64,000 bases of DNA from Eutreptiella sp. 'Long Island Sound 2002' (taxonomy: Eukaryota > Euglenozoa > Euglenophyceae > Eutreptiales > Eutreptiaceae): NCBI GenBank assembly GCA_964036045.1, contig OZ038392.1:42828978-42892977 (forward strand). The letters run 5' to 3'. A program made the translations under genes and the position numbers. Below are positions 10,076 through 20,839 of this stretch, in pieces (position 1 is the first letter of the stretch; every line of letters begins with the position of its first letter). Below the pieces are notes generated by a model. It ran no database searches. It had not been told where the DNA came from and saw only the letters and a program-made list of their open reading frames with translations.

Positions 10076-10800
10076 TATCAAGATCTTTTATCACTCAATA
10101 GCAGTGTGCCAATACAAGCGGTTTGCAACGTACGTCGACGGGTGGTCAAACAGTCGGTCAAGGCAAGCGGGGGATGCCCAGCGGAGCCGGAGCGTGAGCT
10201 TAAGAGGTGCTGCTGGTCGATCGTCAGGATCTGCTCGACGGAGCATGGTCGTTCCTGGTTGGGCACCTAGGCAGAGCGGAGGAGTTGCCGACCGCATATC
10301 AAGCGGACGTCATTACCCTGGGAGTCAATAACTGGCAGGCGTGCACACAGCTAAACACGACCACGCTGGCAAGTGTTTCCCACGAAGTACGACGTACGAA
10401 GTATTGCAACTCATTTCTCTTCGGCCTTATGTTGGCTTGGGGTGTGCAAGTCTAAAGCTTCCATCCCACAATGGACCAATGAACGGCAGCTTTCTCGGTG
10501 GCAAGTTGGTTGAGTCGCGTACGGGCCCGGAGAAGATTGCAGATGATTGGCGAGACCGGGTGAACAGGTCAGATGAGGAAGAAGCCAGGCCCAGGTACGA
10601 CGCCATGGCGGTGAGGAACATCAAGCCCATGATGAAACGAACGGTTGCGACGCACTGGACAATCGCGACTATGCAAAGGGTTGGAGAAATTCACAAAAGG
10701 AGTGCTAAAGTACCACCGACAAGGTACCCCCAACCCATGATGAGAGTGACATCAAGGCCACATGGAGCGGAGAGCTGTCACAGCGCGTGTGGAGCACCGT
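10076..10800 (+). pseudogene. Possible degraded retroelement coding remnant
   Basis: Several short overlapping frames (10104-10331, 10207-10455, 10341-10874) with charged composition. They lie directly upstream of a repeat end that abuts a microsatellite, the arrangement expected for a 5'-truncated LINE. No diagnostic motif is preserved, so this is inferred from context only. Confidence 0.2.
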
Positions 10801-10945
10801 TCTTGATTGTTAGGCTCAGAGGGAGGAAAGGCTTGCAGGCGGCAAGGAGCAAGCCAAACATTGGTGCGGTGTGAACGGAGCCGTAGTGTGGTGATGTATG
10901 TCAGCGAACGCCATGCTTTGCTTCAAAAAATATTGGGCGTCATAC
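10801..10945 (+). repeat. Repeat 3' end 'TTGGGCGTCA', copy 1, abutting (GA)n
   Basis: About 140 bp that align with 11862-11998: both carry GAGGGAGGAAAGGC, AACATTG, GATGTATG and GCGAACGC in the same order and end in ATTGGGCGTCA directly before a simple repeat. Probably the 3' terminal part of a LINE or SINE family. Confidence 0.7.
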
Positions 10946-10946
10946 A

Positions 10947-11060
10947 GAAAGAGAAAGAGAGAAAGGGAGAAAAGCCAGAGAGAGACAGAGAGACAGAGAG
11001 AGAGAGAGACAGGGAGAGAGAGAGAGAGAAAGAGACAGAGGGAGATAGAGAGAGAGAGGG
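10947..11060 (+). repeat. Imperfect (GA)n microsatellite
   Basis: Purine-only tract of GAGA, GACA and GAAA words starting immediately after the TTGGGCGTCA repeat end. Confidence 0.9.
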
Positions 11061-11400
11061 CTTGCGGATCTTAGAAGTACATCATGGCTGCTGGCCATTC
11101 ATTCTCTGGGTTGGAAGGCACATTCTCCATGCAGATTCTGTGCAACCCCAATACACACCACAACTCTGTTGACACATGAATGTAGCACAGCTCTGTTCGG
11201 GCAACTTTGTAGATGGGGTGAGCGGCCTCCAGAGCTGTGTGACACACAATGTACAAATACTTCCCCAAATGGGGGATTTATTCGACGCTTTATGCAAAAA
11301 TGTGGGTGAGTGTTGCTTGCCTCAGAGGGACCATGCCCCACTATGTGCCTGATGTCCCTCCTGGTGCATGTGGGACACGCCTGCACGCAGCATATAGATG

Positions 11401-11426
11401 CACACACACACACACACACACACACA
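11401..11426 (+). repeat. (CA)13 microsatellite
   Basis: Uninterrupted CA dinucleotides upstream of the 45-bp repeat block. Confidence 0.95.
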
Positions 11427-11432
11427 GCACTC

Positions 11433-11645
11433 AGTCCTGTGTCGTCAATTTACTCGAATGTGAGGACCCTCACTCCCAGTCCTGTGTCTTCAGTATACTC
11501 CAATGTGAGGACCCTCACCCCCAGTCCTGTGTCATCGGTATATTCCAACGTGAGGTCCCTCACCCCAGCATCATCGGTGTACTCCAATGTGCGAACCCTT
11601 ACACCGGCATCCTCGGTGTATTCAAATGTCCAGACGCCGGAGTCA
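11433..11645 (+). repeat. Coding-capable 45-bp tandem repeat, about 5 units
   Basis: Units of about 45 bp (the last two shortened to about 39) encode SPVSSVYSNVRTLTP repeated in one frame, part of an open frame from about 11310 to 11732. Unit lengths are multiples of three and the YSNV core is kept in every unit, which suggests past or present coding constraint. It sits between microsatellites and repeat ends, so it may belong to a lost retroelement ORF or a small repetitive protein gene. Confidence 0.6.
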
Positions 11646-11861
11646 GGAGCCACCTCGGAAAGGCCCAGTGTCAGAGCCAGAACGGGGAAGGGGGAACAGA
11701 AAAGGAACGTGCAGAGGTCACTTTTTTCGTAGTCTAGCATCACGTCGGTCAATCCATCGCCGTGTGCTGTCGCAGGCTCGCCCACAAGGGGGCCCCTGCA
11801 GAGGGGTCGGCACATGGGCATGCTGGGATGCCGGGAGCGGTAGGGGCATGAAACCTGTACA

Positions 11862-11998
11862 TAGTCTTGATGTCGTGCTGAGAGGGAGGAAAGGCCGCGA
11901 CAGGGCGGAAAACCAAACATTGCTGCAGTGCGAACATTGCTGTAGAGAGGTGATGTATGATGGCGAACGCTATGATGTTGTTGAAATGATTGGGCGTC
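11862..11998 (+). repeat. Repeat 3' end 'TTGGGCGTCA', copy 2, abutting (AC)n
   Basis: Homologous to 10801-10945 and ending in GATTGGGCGTC directly before (AC)n. A shorter third copy ends at about 19818. Confidence 0.75.
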
Positions 11999-12256
11999 AC
12001 ACACACACACACATACAGACACACAAACACAGTGCAGTGGCACGGCCGCGCAGGCACGGAGGTAACATAAACACCCCCCCCCCCCCCCAAGAGAGGCTCT
12101 GGCCTAGGCGAGGGCCGCATGCGGGGGAGAGGAGCCTCTCTCCACCCACCGACCGGTGCGGGGGCTTATCTGCGGGCACCCCTCCCTCTTTTTTTCATCG
12201 CACGCGGCCCGTAGACCCATGCAGGTCTTCCTCTTTAATATGGCATTCCCCCCCCC

Positions 12257-12265
12257 ACACACACA

Positions 12266-12308
<43 letters not shown>
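12257..12308 (+). repeat. (CA)n microsatellite, left flank of an orphan LINE 3' end
   Basis: CA array with one interruption, directly followed by a ~118-bp copy of the 3' terminal sequence of the LINE at 12464-19687. Confidence 0.95.
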
Positions 12309-12313
<5 letters not shown>

Positions 12314-12424
12314 GTGATTCCGCAGAAGGGAGGGAAACAACGTCACAAAGAGGCCTCAGCACACCCGAGCCAAATGAGGCGTCCAGCCCCAGGCTGCACA
12401 AGGATCCACCTCTAAAAGTACAGA

Positions 12425-12426
<2 letters not shown>
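12309..12426 (+). repeat. Orphan copy of the LINE 3' terminus between two (AC)n tracts
   Basis: Nearly identical (about 5 differences in ~118 bp by eye) to 19570-19687, the 3' end of the full LINE, sharing GATTCCGCAGAAGGGAGGG and CTAAAAGTACAGATC before (AC)n. It is best read as a severely 5'-truncated insertion of the same family that landed in the same microsatellite just ahead of the long copy. Confidence 0.85.

Positions 12427-12463
<37 letters not shown>
12426..12463 (+). repeat. (AC)n microsatellite at the LINE 5' junction
   Basis: AC array separating the orphan 3' end from the first non-repeat bases of the full LINE (AGGTGTTTTG). Confidence 0.95.
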
Positions 12464-12467
<4 letters not shown>

Positions 12468-12620
12468 TTTTGTTTGGTGCCTGCCAGCTGGTGACACTGC
12501 ATACCCAACCGAAAGCCAAACAGGCGCGATCTTCGGTGACTCTGTCATCACACGGGCTGCTTCTGCCTCCCCCTGGGCTGGTGAAAACCCTGCTTGGCAC
12601 GACCCCACGGGTCATAGAAA

Positions 12621-14009
12621 ATGTCGGGACTTACCCATGAAATTTTGGAAGCGCTACATAAACCAGAGCTCCTGGAAGCTCTAGCCGCAGCCATCGCACC
12701 ACTTCTCAGTGGGAAGAAGGATCTACCGCCGCCGGCGAAAGCGACTACTGCACGGGAAGAGGAACTCCTTGGCGTCATCCGGGAGCTACGTGGCACGGTC
12801 CGCGAGTTGCGCGCAGCACTACAAGCGGCAGGGGGTAAATCGGTTCCCCCAAAGGAGCAGACCGTGGTGGACGAGCAACAGTCCCCCTATCGCGCGGCCC
12901 TCACTCGGAGGATGAAAACACAGAGCCGTCTTGTCGTACAGGATGTCCCAGACCTGGGAGAACCACTGCAGCCAACAGCCACTGCGGTGCATGAAATTGA
13001 GGGCAAACACGGCTTCACTGCGGTCCAAGGACGCCGCATCTACCAGGGAGAGCACAAGACTGCACTCAAGTCTTTGCAACAAATAGGAGCAAACAAGCCT
13101 GTCCATGATTGGAAGGTCACAGAGGCCACCGCAAAGGCCTTCGAACATGTTTTGCTTGTGGGGCAACCGCTGGCGGAAGCGCACGCAATAGCAGCACAGG
13201 CCTTAACAAAATATGACAGCATCCAGAGCGTCAGCGCACACGTGCTAGCGACAAACTGTAGACGGGGAGTGGTCAATGTGCCAGGCATACTGGCAGCGCT
13301 TGGCAGTTCACGAGAATGCTTGCATGTCAAGGATTTCGTTCTCAGCATCAAGGTCGTTACCAAACGTATGTCTTGGGAAGTCAAGAGAGACCCGGATGTG
13401 ACTGTGATCCCACCTGAGCACTCCATCCTGCTTTGCTGGGAGCGACCCAAAGACGGCGTCGAAGGACAGGACACGGAGCCAGAAGTGCTACCTCAGGACA
13501 AGGCCGCCATTCGGATAGTGTGCTGCCTAGACCCTTCCGCACTGCGCGCGGGACAGGACAGCACCAAAGTCAAGGCATCCCGCTGGGCTGAAAACACGTG
13601 CTGGGAGCTAACGGCCTTCCTACTCCAGCCGGCACTCACCAGTCCCCCACCCATGCAAGTGGGCAAGAGGGGCAGCAAGTATGAAGTCACGGTGGTGCTA
13701 CGAGCGCCCATGGCTAAGCAGGTGCTCTGCAGCAGTGGCAAAATCGTCGGCCTGGAATACAAGCTGTTTATGAGCAAAACCATCGATGTCGATGACCTGA
13801 AGGCCAACATGGTCTGGGTCAAGCTCCCTCCATCCAACAAGCGCTTTCGGAGTAGTGGCGTAGATTATGCAAACAGCCTTGGTTCGCAGGCCTCATGGCA
13901 GGGGACAAGGACGACAGACTCGGGGTACGAGTATGGGGGGGGCTGTCTTGCCCGAAACCAGGGAGGAAATCGCAGGACTGTTGGGCATACAACTCACCCC
14001 CCCCCGTGA
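12621..14009 (+). CDS. LINE ORF1 protein
   Basis: A 462-codon frame from ATG. It has a Leu/Ala-rich N-terminal helix, a charged coiled-coil stretch at about residues 45-68 (EEELLGVIRELRGTVREL) and a long central domain of unknown fold. This fits LINE ORF1 proteins, which bind RNA and oligomerise through coiled coils. I see no CCHC knuckle or RRM. The end at 14009 is probably artificial: after the G8 run near 13936 and the C8-9 run near 13997, neighbouring frames continue with sensible protein (LPETREEIAGLLGIQLTPP, then VRVRGYG) to about 14200, so the native ORF1 is likely longer by about 60 residues. Confidence 0.75.
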   Translation: MSGLTHEILEALHKPELLEALAAAIAPLLSGKKDLPPPAKATTAREEELLGVIRELRGTVRELRAALQAAGGKSVPPKEQTVVDEQQSPYRAALTRRMKTQSRLVVQDVPDLGEPLQPTATAVHEIEGKHGFTAVQGRRIYQGEHKTALKSLQQIGANKPVHDWKVTEATAKAFEHVLLVGQPLAEAHAIAAQALTKYDSIQSVSAHVLATNCRRGVVNVPGILAALGSSRECLHVKDFVLSIKVVTKRMSWEVKRDPDVTVIPPEHSILLCWERPKDGVEGQDTEPEVLPQDKAAIRIVCCLDPSALRAGQDSTKVKASRWAENTCWELTAFLLQPALTSPPPMQVGKRGSKYEVTVVLRAPMAKQVLCSSGKIVGLEYKLFMSKTIDVDDLKANMVWVKLPPSNKRFRSSGVDYANSLGSQASWQGTRTTDSGYEYGGGCLARNQGGNRRTVGHTTHPPP

Positions 14010-14453
14010 CACGAGTGAGAGTGAGAGGCTATGGTATTTCCATGGGCCTTGTCTCAGGGTCGCAGTCTGCGGCCCAAAGGGAGGCTGACCGCGTTTTCGG
14101 CGCTAACACTGTCAAAGTGCAGCGATGTCAACACCTGAAGCACAGTGGGCTGGTCAGCCCTGTGTTTGATATGGATATTACGGGAGTCCCCCCAGACTAG
14201 GAGGGCTGCACTGCACCGGCGAAGGATTCGCGGATGCCTGTCCGTAGGTGGCACCTATGTCTGCGTAAATCCACTGGCCCCTCATACACCCAGGTGGGGA
14301 AAAACACGACGCTCCTTGCGGTCCAGGGGTGTGTCTTGCCTGATGATGAAGAAATGGAGGACTCGCCTGCAGGAGCCCCCGCAGCAGAGGAGGATGAGAG
14401 CATTCTCTGAACCCCCCCCCCCCCCCGGAAGATGGCATTGAGTTACAGGTCCT

Positions 14454-15266
14454 CTGAAATTCATTCAGACAAACGTTACCTCTTTGCGCGTCCATCACGA
14501 GGACGTATTCAATTTTCAGGCAGATGTGATTGGAATGGAAGAAACCCAGCTCACTGAGGCTGGGCAACGCTGCACGAAGGCAATTGCAAAAGAATGGGGC
14601 TGGGAATGCCACTGGGGAAAACCCCTGGGCTCCCCAACAGGGGGCATCTGGGGAGCTCCCCAAGGAGGGGTGGGACTTTTGTTCAGGAAGGGCTGGAGTG
14701 TCCGCAAGGTTGAACCAGATCTAGACGACCCAATTGCCCGCAGGCTGTGGCAATCAGGGCGCTGGCTACACATGCGGGCGGGAATCGGTGCAGGGCACTG
14801 TGTGCTGAACATATGTGTGGCCTATGGCATCCCAGGCAACGAATCTTTGAACCAGGAGTTCTGGGAGCAGGTGGTTTGCTATATGAGCAAACTAGGCAAT
14901 GCTAGATGCATCCTGCTAACGGACGCAAATTTTAATTTCGACCTGCTGCACAAAGTTCCTGCCGCACTCCTGACGGCGCTGGCAGACGGCTGGCTGGTGG
15001 ATGCCGACCGCACTTTTAGCGTTCTCCATGGCACACCATGTGCATGTGGCTTCACAACGGCAGGCAAACCCCCCAAACGCATTGACGGCCTCTTGGTCAC
15101 CCCAGCGCAAGCGGTCACGTTGACTGATGTCACAGCGCTGAAGTCTCATTCCCTCCCTGGGCATGCTCCAGTGTGCTTCACTTTCTCGCTTGACGTCCCG
15201 ATGCAGAAAGTTGTTAAAATGAAGAAACTGCCTCCTTTCTCCCCCCCCCCCCCCCAGATCGGCTGA
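14454..15266 (+). CDS. LINE ORF2 N terminus: apurinic-type endonuclease domain
   Basis: The frame after the C16 run (14411-14426) shows the exonuclease-endonuclease-phosphatase signature in order: TNVTSL near the start, ADVIGMEETQL (catalytic Glu), GGVGLLF, ILLTDANFNF (the usual GDxN region), RIDGLL and SLPGHAPVCF (the C-terminal His motif). This domain nicks the target DNA for target-primed reverse transcription. The frame ends in TGA only because it slips at a C17 tract (15239-15255). The next frame continues directly into the rest of ORF2. The start codon is uncertain: an in-frame TGA lies at 14439, and the conserved block begins about 14454. Confidence 0.8.
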   Translation: MKFIQTNVTSLRVHHEDVFNFQADVIGMEETQLTEAGQRCTKAIAKEWGWECHWGKPLGSPTGGIWGAPQGGVGLLFRKGWSVRKVEPDLDDPIARRLWQSGRWLHMRAGIGAGHCVLNICVAYGIPGNESLNQEFWEQVVCYMSKLGNARCILLTDANFNFDLLHKVPAALLTALADGWLVDADRTFSVLHGTPCACGFTTAGKPPKRIDGLLVTPAQAVTLTDVTALKSHSLPGHAPVCFTFSLDVPMQKVVKMKKLPPFSPPPPQIG

Positions 15267-18200
15267 GGACACTCAGAAAATTTGTGACTCGCTGCTCCGG
15301 CCACACAAGGCTGAGTGGAATGCCCTGCTGCAACAGGGAAATGTCAATGACATTTGGGACAGGTGGACCTGGCTGGCCGAGGAAGTAGGCATGGCACTCA
15401 CATGCACGCATCTTACACTGGACACCCCCAACCCCACGCTCCCATTTGCACCCAAGAGTGCCCCACGGGGGCGTGGCACGGAGCGAATGCTGAAGGACAC
15501 TACGCTAGCACCGACAGGCCAGGCGCCCAACGGTGGCCCGCGCACGCGCATACTTTCCAAAATCACAGGGACCCTGGGAGCCCTTCGCTCGGTCATCCAG
15601 TGGCAACGTGCCCAGCTGGGCATCAGGGGCAAACGAGTCCCGGCATCCGCCAAACGCAAAGCCAGCCAGGTTTTCAGGCCAGGGGTGGTGCCCAGACAGG
15701 TGGAATCATCGTGGCAGGCCGCGTGCCGCCGCATGCGCAAAACGGCGCTGGCCTTTCGTGAGGACCTGCTGCTTCATGAATTTGTGGCCAGTGCCCCTGA
15801 CTCCTCCCTCCCACTCATACGCCCCCTGCCAACGCTGGTAGACTGCATGTCGCTGTATGACAGCCTATGCGCACTAGGGAAGAGATATGCCCGCTATGAA
15901 GAGCGCACGCGCATTGATAAATGGAAATCCAAAATGGACCAAGCCTGGCTGGATAGGCCAAAGGAGGTCTATCAGTGGATACAGAACGAGTACCAACCTC
16001 CTCTGGTTATGCTCCTGGACCCAGACACAAGCCAACCCACGGCGAACATCCCCCGCATGGATGAAATTCTTCATGCCTCTTGGGACCAGGTTATGCGAAA
16101 ATATGCAGACACCCCAGAGCCAGACGTGCACGCTTTTGCACAGAAGTATGATAAGTTTCTGATAAAGGGAGTGCAGATGTAGTCCACCCCTATCACAGGG
16201 TCCCGGCTCGCGAAACGCCTTAGAAAGATGGGTGTTCACACAACCACCGGCCTGGATGGCTGGTGTGTTTCGGACCTTTTACTGTTGCCCACCTGTCTGC
16301 TGGACATGCTGTCAGAAATTCTGTTTCTAGTTGAGGCAACAGGTACCTGGCCCAGGGTCCTGGCGAGGGGATACGTCTCACTGATCCCGAAAGGGGAAGG
16401 GATGATGCCGATGCAGCAGCGCCCACTGTCCGTATTGTCCCAGATCTACAGGGTCTGGGCAGGGATCAGGTTAGAGGAGTGCATGGTGTGGCAGGAACTG
16501 TGGATCCACCCGCACGCATACGGTTTTCGCAAGAAGCGCGGCGCCACTGATGCGGCCGCCTTTATCTCCATGCTCATTGAGCTACACAAACTGATGAAAA
16601 CAGTTTTGCATGGTTTTGGATTAGACTACATAAAATGCTTTGATCTAATCCCACAATCCATTGTAATGCATATTGCACTGACGCAGGGGATGTATTTGGG
16701 CACACACAGGGCCCTTTCTGGCATGTATCGCACCCTCACAAGGTGCTTTAAAATAATGGGATGTTTGGCCAGTTTTTTCGATGCCACCAATGGCATCCTC
16801 CAGGGTTGCCCATTGAGTGTGATACTCATCAACCTCCTGACCTCGGTCTGGAAACGGGTGCTGGATGCACAGCAACAGGGCATCAAAGTCGCAGTACAGG
16901 CCCTCCCCCCCAGCGATCAGCCAGCGCAGGCCCTGCAATTCATCCTAACTGCCCTTGGGTATGCGGATGATACTTATGGGTTTGCAGCCGGAAGCAATAC
17001 CCTCACCGCCCTGCTAGACTGCACCACTGACTGGCTTGAGGACACGGGTCAAGGGGTGAACGCAAAGAAATCTGTCGGCTTTTCGTCTGACGCCCGTCAC
17101 CCAGTGAAGGCGGCACTACAGGGGGTGCCCTTCCCTATCTCTTCTGAGTTTAAGTCCCTGGGCGCGGGGGTCCGCACCATGGACGCGACTTGTTCGGGAC
17201 CGCTCATCAAGAAAAGGATTTCCAGAGCCTGCAGCCTCCTGGATAGGGTGCATGGCGCTTAGGGCAATTTTGAAAGGAGATGCGACATCATCTCCACAAT
17301 GATCACGGCCACTGGCCTGCACGCAGCAGAAATAGTACCACTTCAGCCCAAAGACCTCCTGCCCTTCGAGACTAAGGTCATGCAGACCATTTGGGGACGA
17401 TCACGGCCCGGCAGGGCCAAAGAAATCTTTTTCACGTTGCTGTGCAAAGGGCACCGGATTGCACCTACTTTGGTACTTAAGTATCATCGCATCCTGTGGT
17501 TATCCCAGCTGTGTCGCACCAGGGGTGTTGGACAGATCACAGCCCAGGCCATTTGGGAGATGACAACATTTCACAAAGGCTCCGGCCCATAGGACCGAGC
17601 CATGTCCACAGCACAGGAGTGTGGCTGGACCGCTACGCAGGGGTGGTGGGGATGGAAAGTGCCTGGGCGCCAGGAACCCCTCCTCCTATACGGGGATAAA
17701 AACACTATCAAGCACGAGGTGCGTGAACAGCTGCGCTCGCAAATGCTGGACAGCCTGGTTCAGAGACGTCCCTGCCTTTTCGCGGGGGCTCATTACACCA
17801 CATGCCGGCGCCTGGTCCAGCCCAGCATAGCGTCTTTTGCCACAGAGTTACAGCGCTCTATCCTGCGGGGCATCCTATCAGGAGCAACCTGGACAGCCCT
17901 CCGGGCCTGTCAACGTGGCATGAGAGCCACATCCACGTGCCCGTACTGTGGCAATGCTCCGGAAAACGAGGAGCACATTTTTTGGCAGTGTTCAGCCTGG
18001 AGTACGGTGCGGGACACCCACCTGCCGGGCATCAGGACGGCGGCAGCACAAATCCCAGGCCTTCCCCTCATGGACCAGTGGCCCCCATGTTTACGACTTT
18101 GTGGATTAGCCCCAGAGTTAGACACAGACAGCGTCAAGTCAGGGACAGCGCTCGCATTCATGACAGCTCTGCACAATATGTTGGTAGCCGTCTTGCAGGC

Positions 18201-19557
18201 CCGCAAGTTACGAGACACACAATCCCCCATGCTTTTCATGGGGTCGAGCCTCTCACAGCAGCTTCGGCAATACCCGTACCACCAACTGGTGGGACCCCTC
18301 CCCAGACCGGAAGACAAAGGGTTACTTCTTTTGCGTACCCCTAAGAAGGTGGAGTGGCAGTGGGAAATGCCCTTTTTGGCGGACCTGCTACGCTGGCTGA
18401 GGGAACTGCACTGGGCCCCTGAACCAGGCACAGTAACCTTCTTGGAACTCGCACTGGATTTTGAGGACTTTGCGCAACGCACCCTCCCACACGCTCCACA
18501 AGCAAAACTCAAGGGCACCACCCTTTCACTGCAGGAGAGAGGCCGGGTCTTACGACTGGCAATGGCAAATGCGCAGCGCCTGGTCACCAAAGGCCATTTG
18601 CATCCTGCGCGTGTGGTCACACGCTGCAGCTCTTTACTTCCTCTGGGGGGGCCGGCACTCTGCGGCCTGAACCGCCGCCCCTATTTCACCTGCCGCAGTG
18701 CCATGAACATGCACATTCAGCAGTTAGCGGCATACTGTGAGCGCGCGTGGGCCACCAAGGTTGGTCTCAACAGAATACACAAACTGCGCCCGTACACACA
18801 TAGGCCACGCAGAACAGCGCAGGAAGTGGAGGAGCATCGACTACAACGTGCACTCCAGGGGAATCTGCAGTTGGGGCTTGCTTCGTCCTCGGAGCAGACC
18901 ACTTTTGCCAAAGGGGGAGGGGGCTGCTCCTCCTTTGCAGCTGATTTCTTCCCTGTGATAGGGGATGGGAAGCTCCCACAGCGCCCCTACACCGGGACAC
19001 GCAGGCGCGCAAACACACACAGGGCGCCACAACCGGCGCCGCCGGCTGATCCGTCAAAATGTGCCCAGCACTCTGCTGACGCATGCACGACCTGCAAGAG
19101 ACTTCGGCGCACAGCTGAAGCATGCTGTGCGCTGGGACATCACGCTGATGACCACATAGCACGCAGACCGCAACTGCAACTATGCCCAATGCATGGCCTG
19201 CCACCGTGCCTGAGGTGCACACTCAAGCAAAGGGGAGTGCGCCACTGCTGTCAGCGGGGACACCATAAAGTGTGCACCCCAGTGCCTGCGCGCCGGAAGC
19301 GCCCACTTGCTGCACATGCACAACTGCCCAACAAACGACCACGCCTGCAAGGGCCTGCACGTATCTCTACGGGTCTGCTGAGGTCCCCACACCAACCCCC
19401 CACCCCTCCAGCCCCCAAACGCAGGAGGCCGAAAACCCCCCCCCCTCCGTCCCCACCAGCCCCAGGTCCACGGGGGCTGGAGGAGACCGTGGCCGAGGAT
19501 GTCGCCCGCCCGCTTTTCGTGACGAGGCACGGGAGAGCAAACACTCTGGATACTTAG
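15256..19557 (+). pseudogene. LINE ORF2: reverse transcriptase and zinc-binding C terminus, interrupted by three TAG codons
   Basis: One reading frame of about 1430 codons runs from the C17 tract to TAG at 19555. It is interrupted only by TAG at 16180, 17260 and 17590, with no TAA or TGA. RT motifs in order are TTGLDGW (~16240), YVSLIPKGEG (~16375), RPLSVLSQIYRVWAGIR, YGFRKKRGATDAA (~16520), LDYIKCFDLI (~16622), NGILQGCPLSVILINLL (~16792) and GYADD (16957-16971, catalytic Asp pair). A CCHC motif CPYCGNAPENEEHIFWQC lies at 17938-17991. The last ~190 codons contain a second, unusual Cys/His cluster (CX2C, CCALGHH, CPMHGLPPCLRC, HCCQRGHHKVC), then a proline-rich tail. No RNase H domain is seen. 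All domains remain in register, so the copy is either recently inactivated or tolerates TAG. Confidence 0.85.
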
Positions 19558-19687
19558 CCAGCAAAATACAGAGGTTCTGATTCCGCAGAAGGGAGGGAAA
19601 CAACGTCACAAAGAGGCCTCAGCAGACCTGAGCCAAATGAGGCGTCCAGCCCAACGCTGCACAAGGATCCACCTCTAAAAGTACAGA
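19558..19687 (+). repeat. LINE 3' terminal sequence
   Basis: Tail after ORF2 ending in CTAAAAGTACAGATC then (AC)n. Matches the orphan copy at 12309-12426. The ORF2 frame stays open past the TAG at 19555 all the way into the AC array, so part of this tail may have been coding. Confidence 0.8.

Positions 19688-19735
<48 letters not shown>
19688..19735 (+). repeat. (AC)n microsatellite at the LINE 3' junction
   Basis: Uninterrupted AC array continuous with the LINE 3' end. Confidence 0.95.
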
Positions 19736-19737
<2 letters not shown>

Positions 19738-19818
19738 GACTCATGGTTTCGCTGATGAAAAGTAGGACGTAGGAATGTTGAACCCCGCAGTTTGTGCTTT
19801 GATTGAAATTCTTGGGCG
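19736..19818 (+). repeat. Repeat 3' end 'TTGGGCGTC', copy 3 (short), abutting (AC)n
   Basis: About 80 bp between two AC arrays ending TTGAAATTCTTGGGCGTC. The terminal ~20 bp match the copies ending at 10945 and 11998; farther upstream the match fades. Reads as another severely truncated insertion into the same microsatellite. Confidence 0.6.
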
Positions 19819-19936
<118 letters not shown>

Positions 19937-20269
19937 TGTTATGCACACACCCTGCACCAACAGTCAGCCTGTTTCAGTTTATCTGTGGCAGGATATCATC
20001 CTTCTGACCAAAGGATGCCCTTTTGCTATTGCACATGTACCCTCTTTCATTTTTTCAACCTGTATTCCCGGAGGTACCGTTTTCACTGGCTGTATAATAT
20101 TGTATTTTCTGTACATACAAATGTTTCCCCTGCCGAATGTGTGCGGGCCTTGCCTTCATGGCTCAAGCCCTGCTGCTACTTTGAGTGGGTTGGGGTGGTG
20201 GGCAGCAGTGTTCAGTGATTTGTTCGAGGACGAAATCCGAACGGTTTTGCTTCAAGTTCCCTAGGCCCC

Positions 20270-20835
20270 AGGTCCCCCCCTTATCCTGCCCATGGCCTTG
20301 CTCAGGAGCGGAAAGGGGTTGCACTTGGGCCTGTACACCCTATCCCAGGCTCTCTGGATCACCTTTGACTGCCACAATGCTTCTGTCACCCCAACGACGG
20401 CTGGGAAACGCTTGGGGGCGCGCACGGGGCCGCCTATGCTGCAGCGCCGGCGTACCACACTTATGCACAGCATCACAGCGTCACAGAGGGGTGCGTCACT
20501 GCTGTTCCCGCCGGCATGAGGGACGACACCTGACAGAAGGTGCCCTGCGAGGAGGGCCGGGGCGCCCCAGGCATGCGAGCACCACAGAGGGGCGCATCGC
20601 GCCAAGGCATACTGATGCAGGCAGGTTTTGCCCCCCCCCCCCCCTCCCCACACAGTGCAGGGGTCAGGGCAGGTATTGGCTGGGCTGGTGGAGCCAGCGA
20701 CCGCCCCGGACAGGGGGCACGGAGGAGACTTAGCCCTGGCGGCATGGTCCCTCTCACACACCATGTTGCGGCAGGAGGTGACCAGGAGGAGGGCGGGAGA
20801 AGCCCAAAGTGACGTCCCCACTCAGACTGGCCCCT
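20270..20835 (+). pseudogene. Remnant of a related LINE C-terminal tail
   Basis: A translated stretch at about 20490-20520 reads RGVRHCCSRRHEG, close to RGVRHCCQRGHHKVC in the LINE ORF2 tail at about 19236. Frames change repeatedly and a long C run lies near 20629-20644. Only this tail motif is recognisable. Confidence 0.4.
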
Positions 20836-20839
20836 CATG

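Larger units (their letters stand above)
12464..19687 (+). mobile_element. Non-LTR retrotransposon (APE-type LINE) embedded in (AC)n
   Basis: About 7.2 kb with ORF1, an apurinic-type endonuclease, reverse transcriptase, a CCHC motif and a Cys/His-rich tail in the usual order. Both ends are flanked by (AC)n, and the 3' end (CTAAAAGTACAGATC) runs straight into (AC)n with no poly-A. AC-repeat-targeted LINEs are known from the R1 clade of animals, so target-site specificity for a microsatellite is plausible here. The copy is nearly full length, broken by slips at C/G runs and by in-frame TAG codons. Confidence 0.85.

Noticed and set aside
10949-11060. ERERDRERERE-type frame
   Set aside because: Translation of the (GA)n microsatellite.
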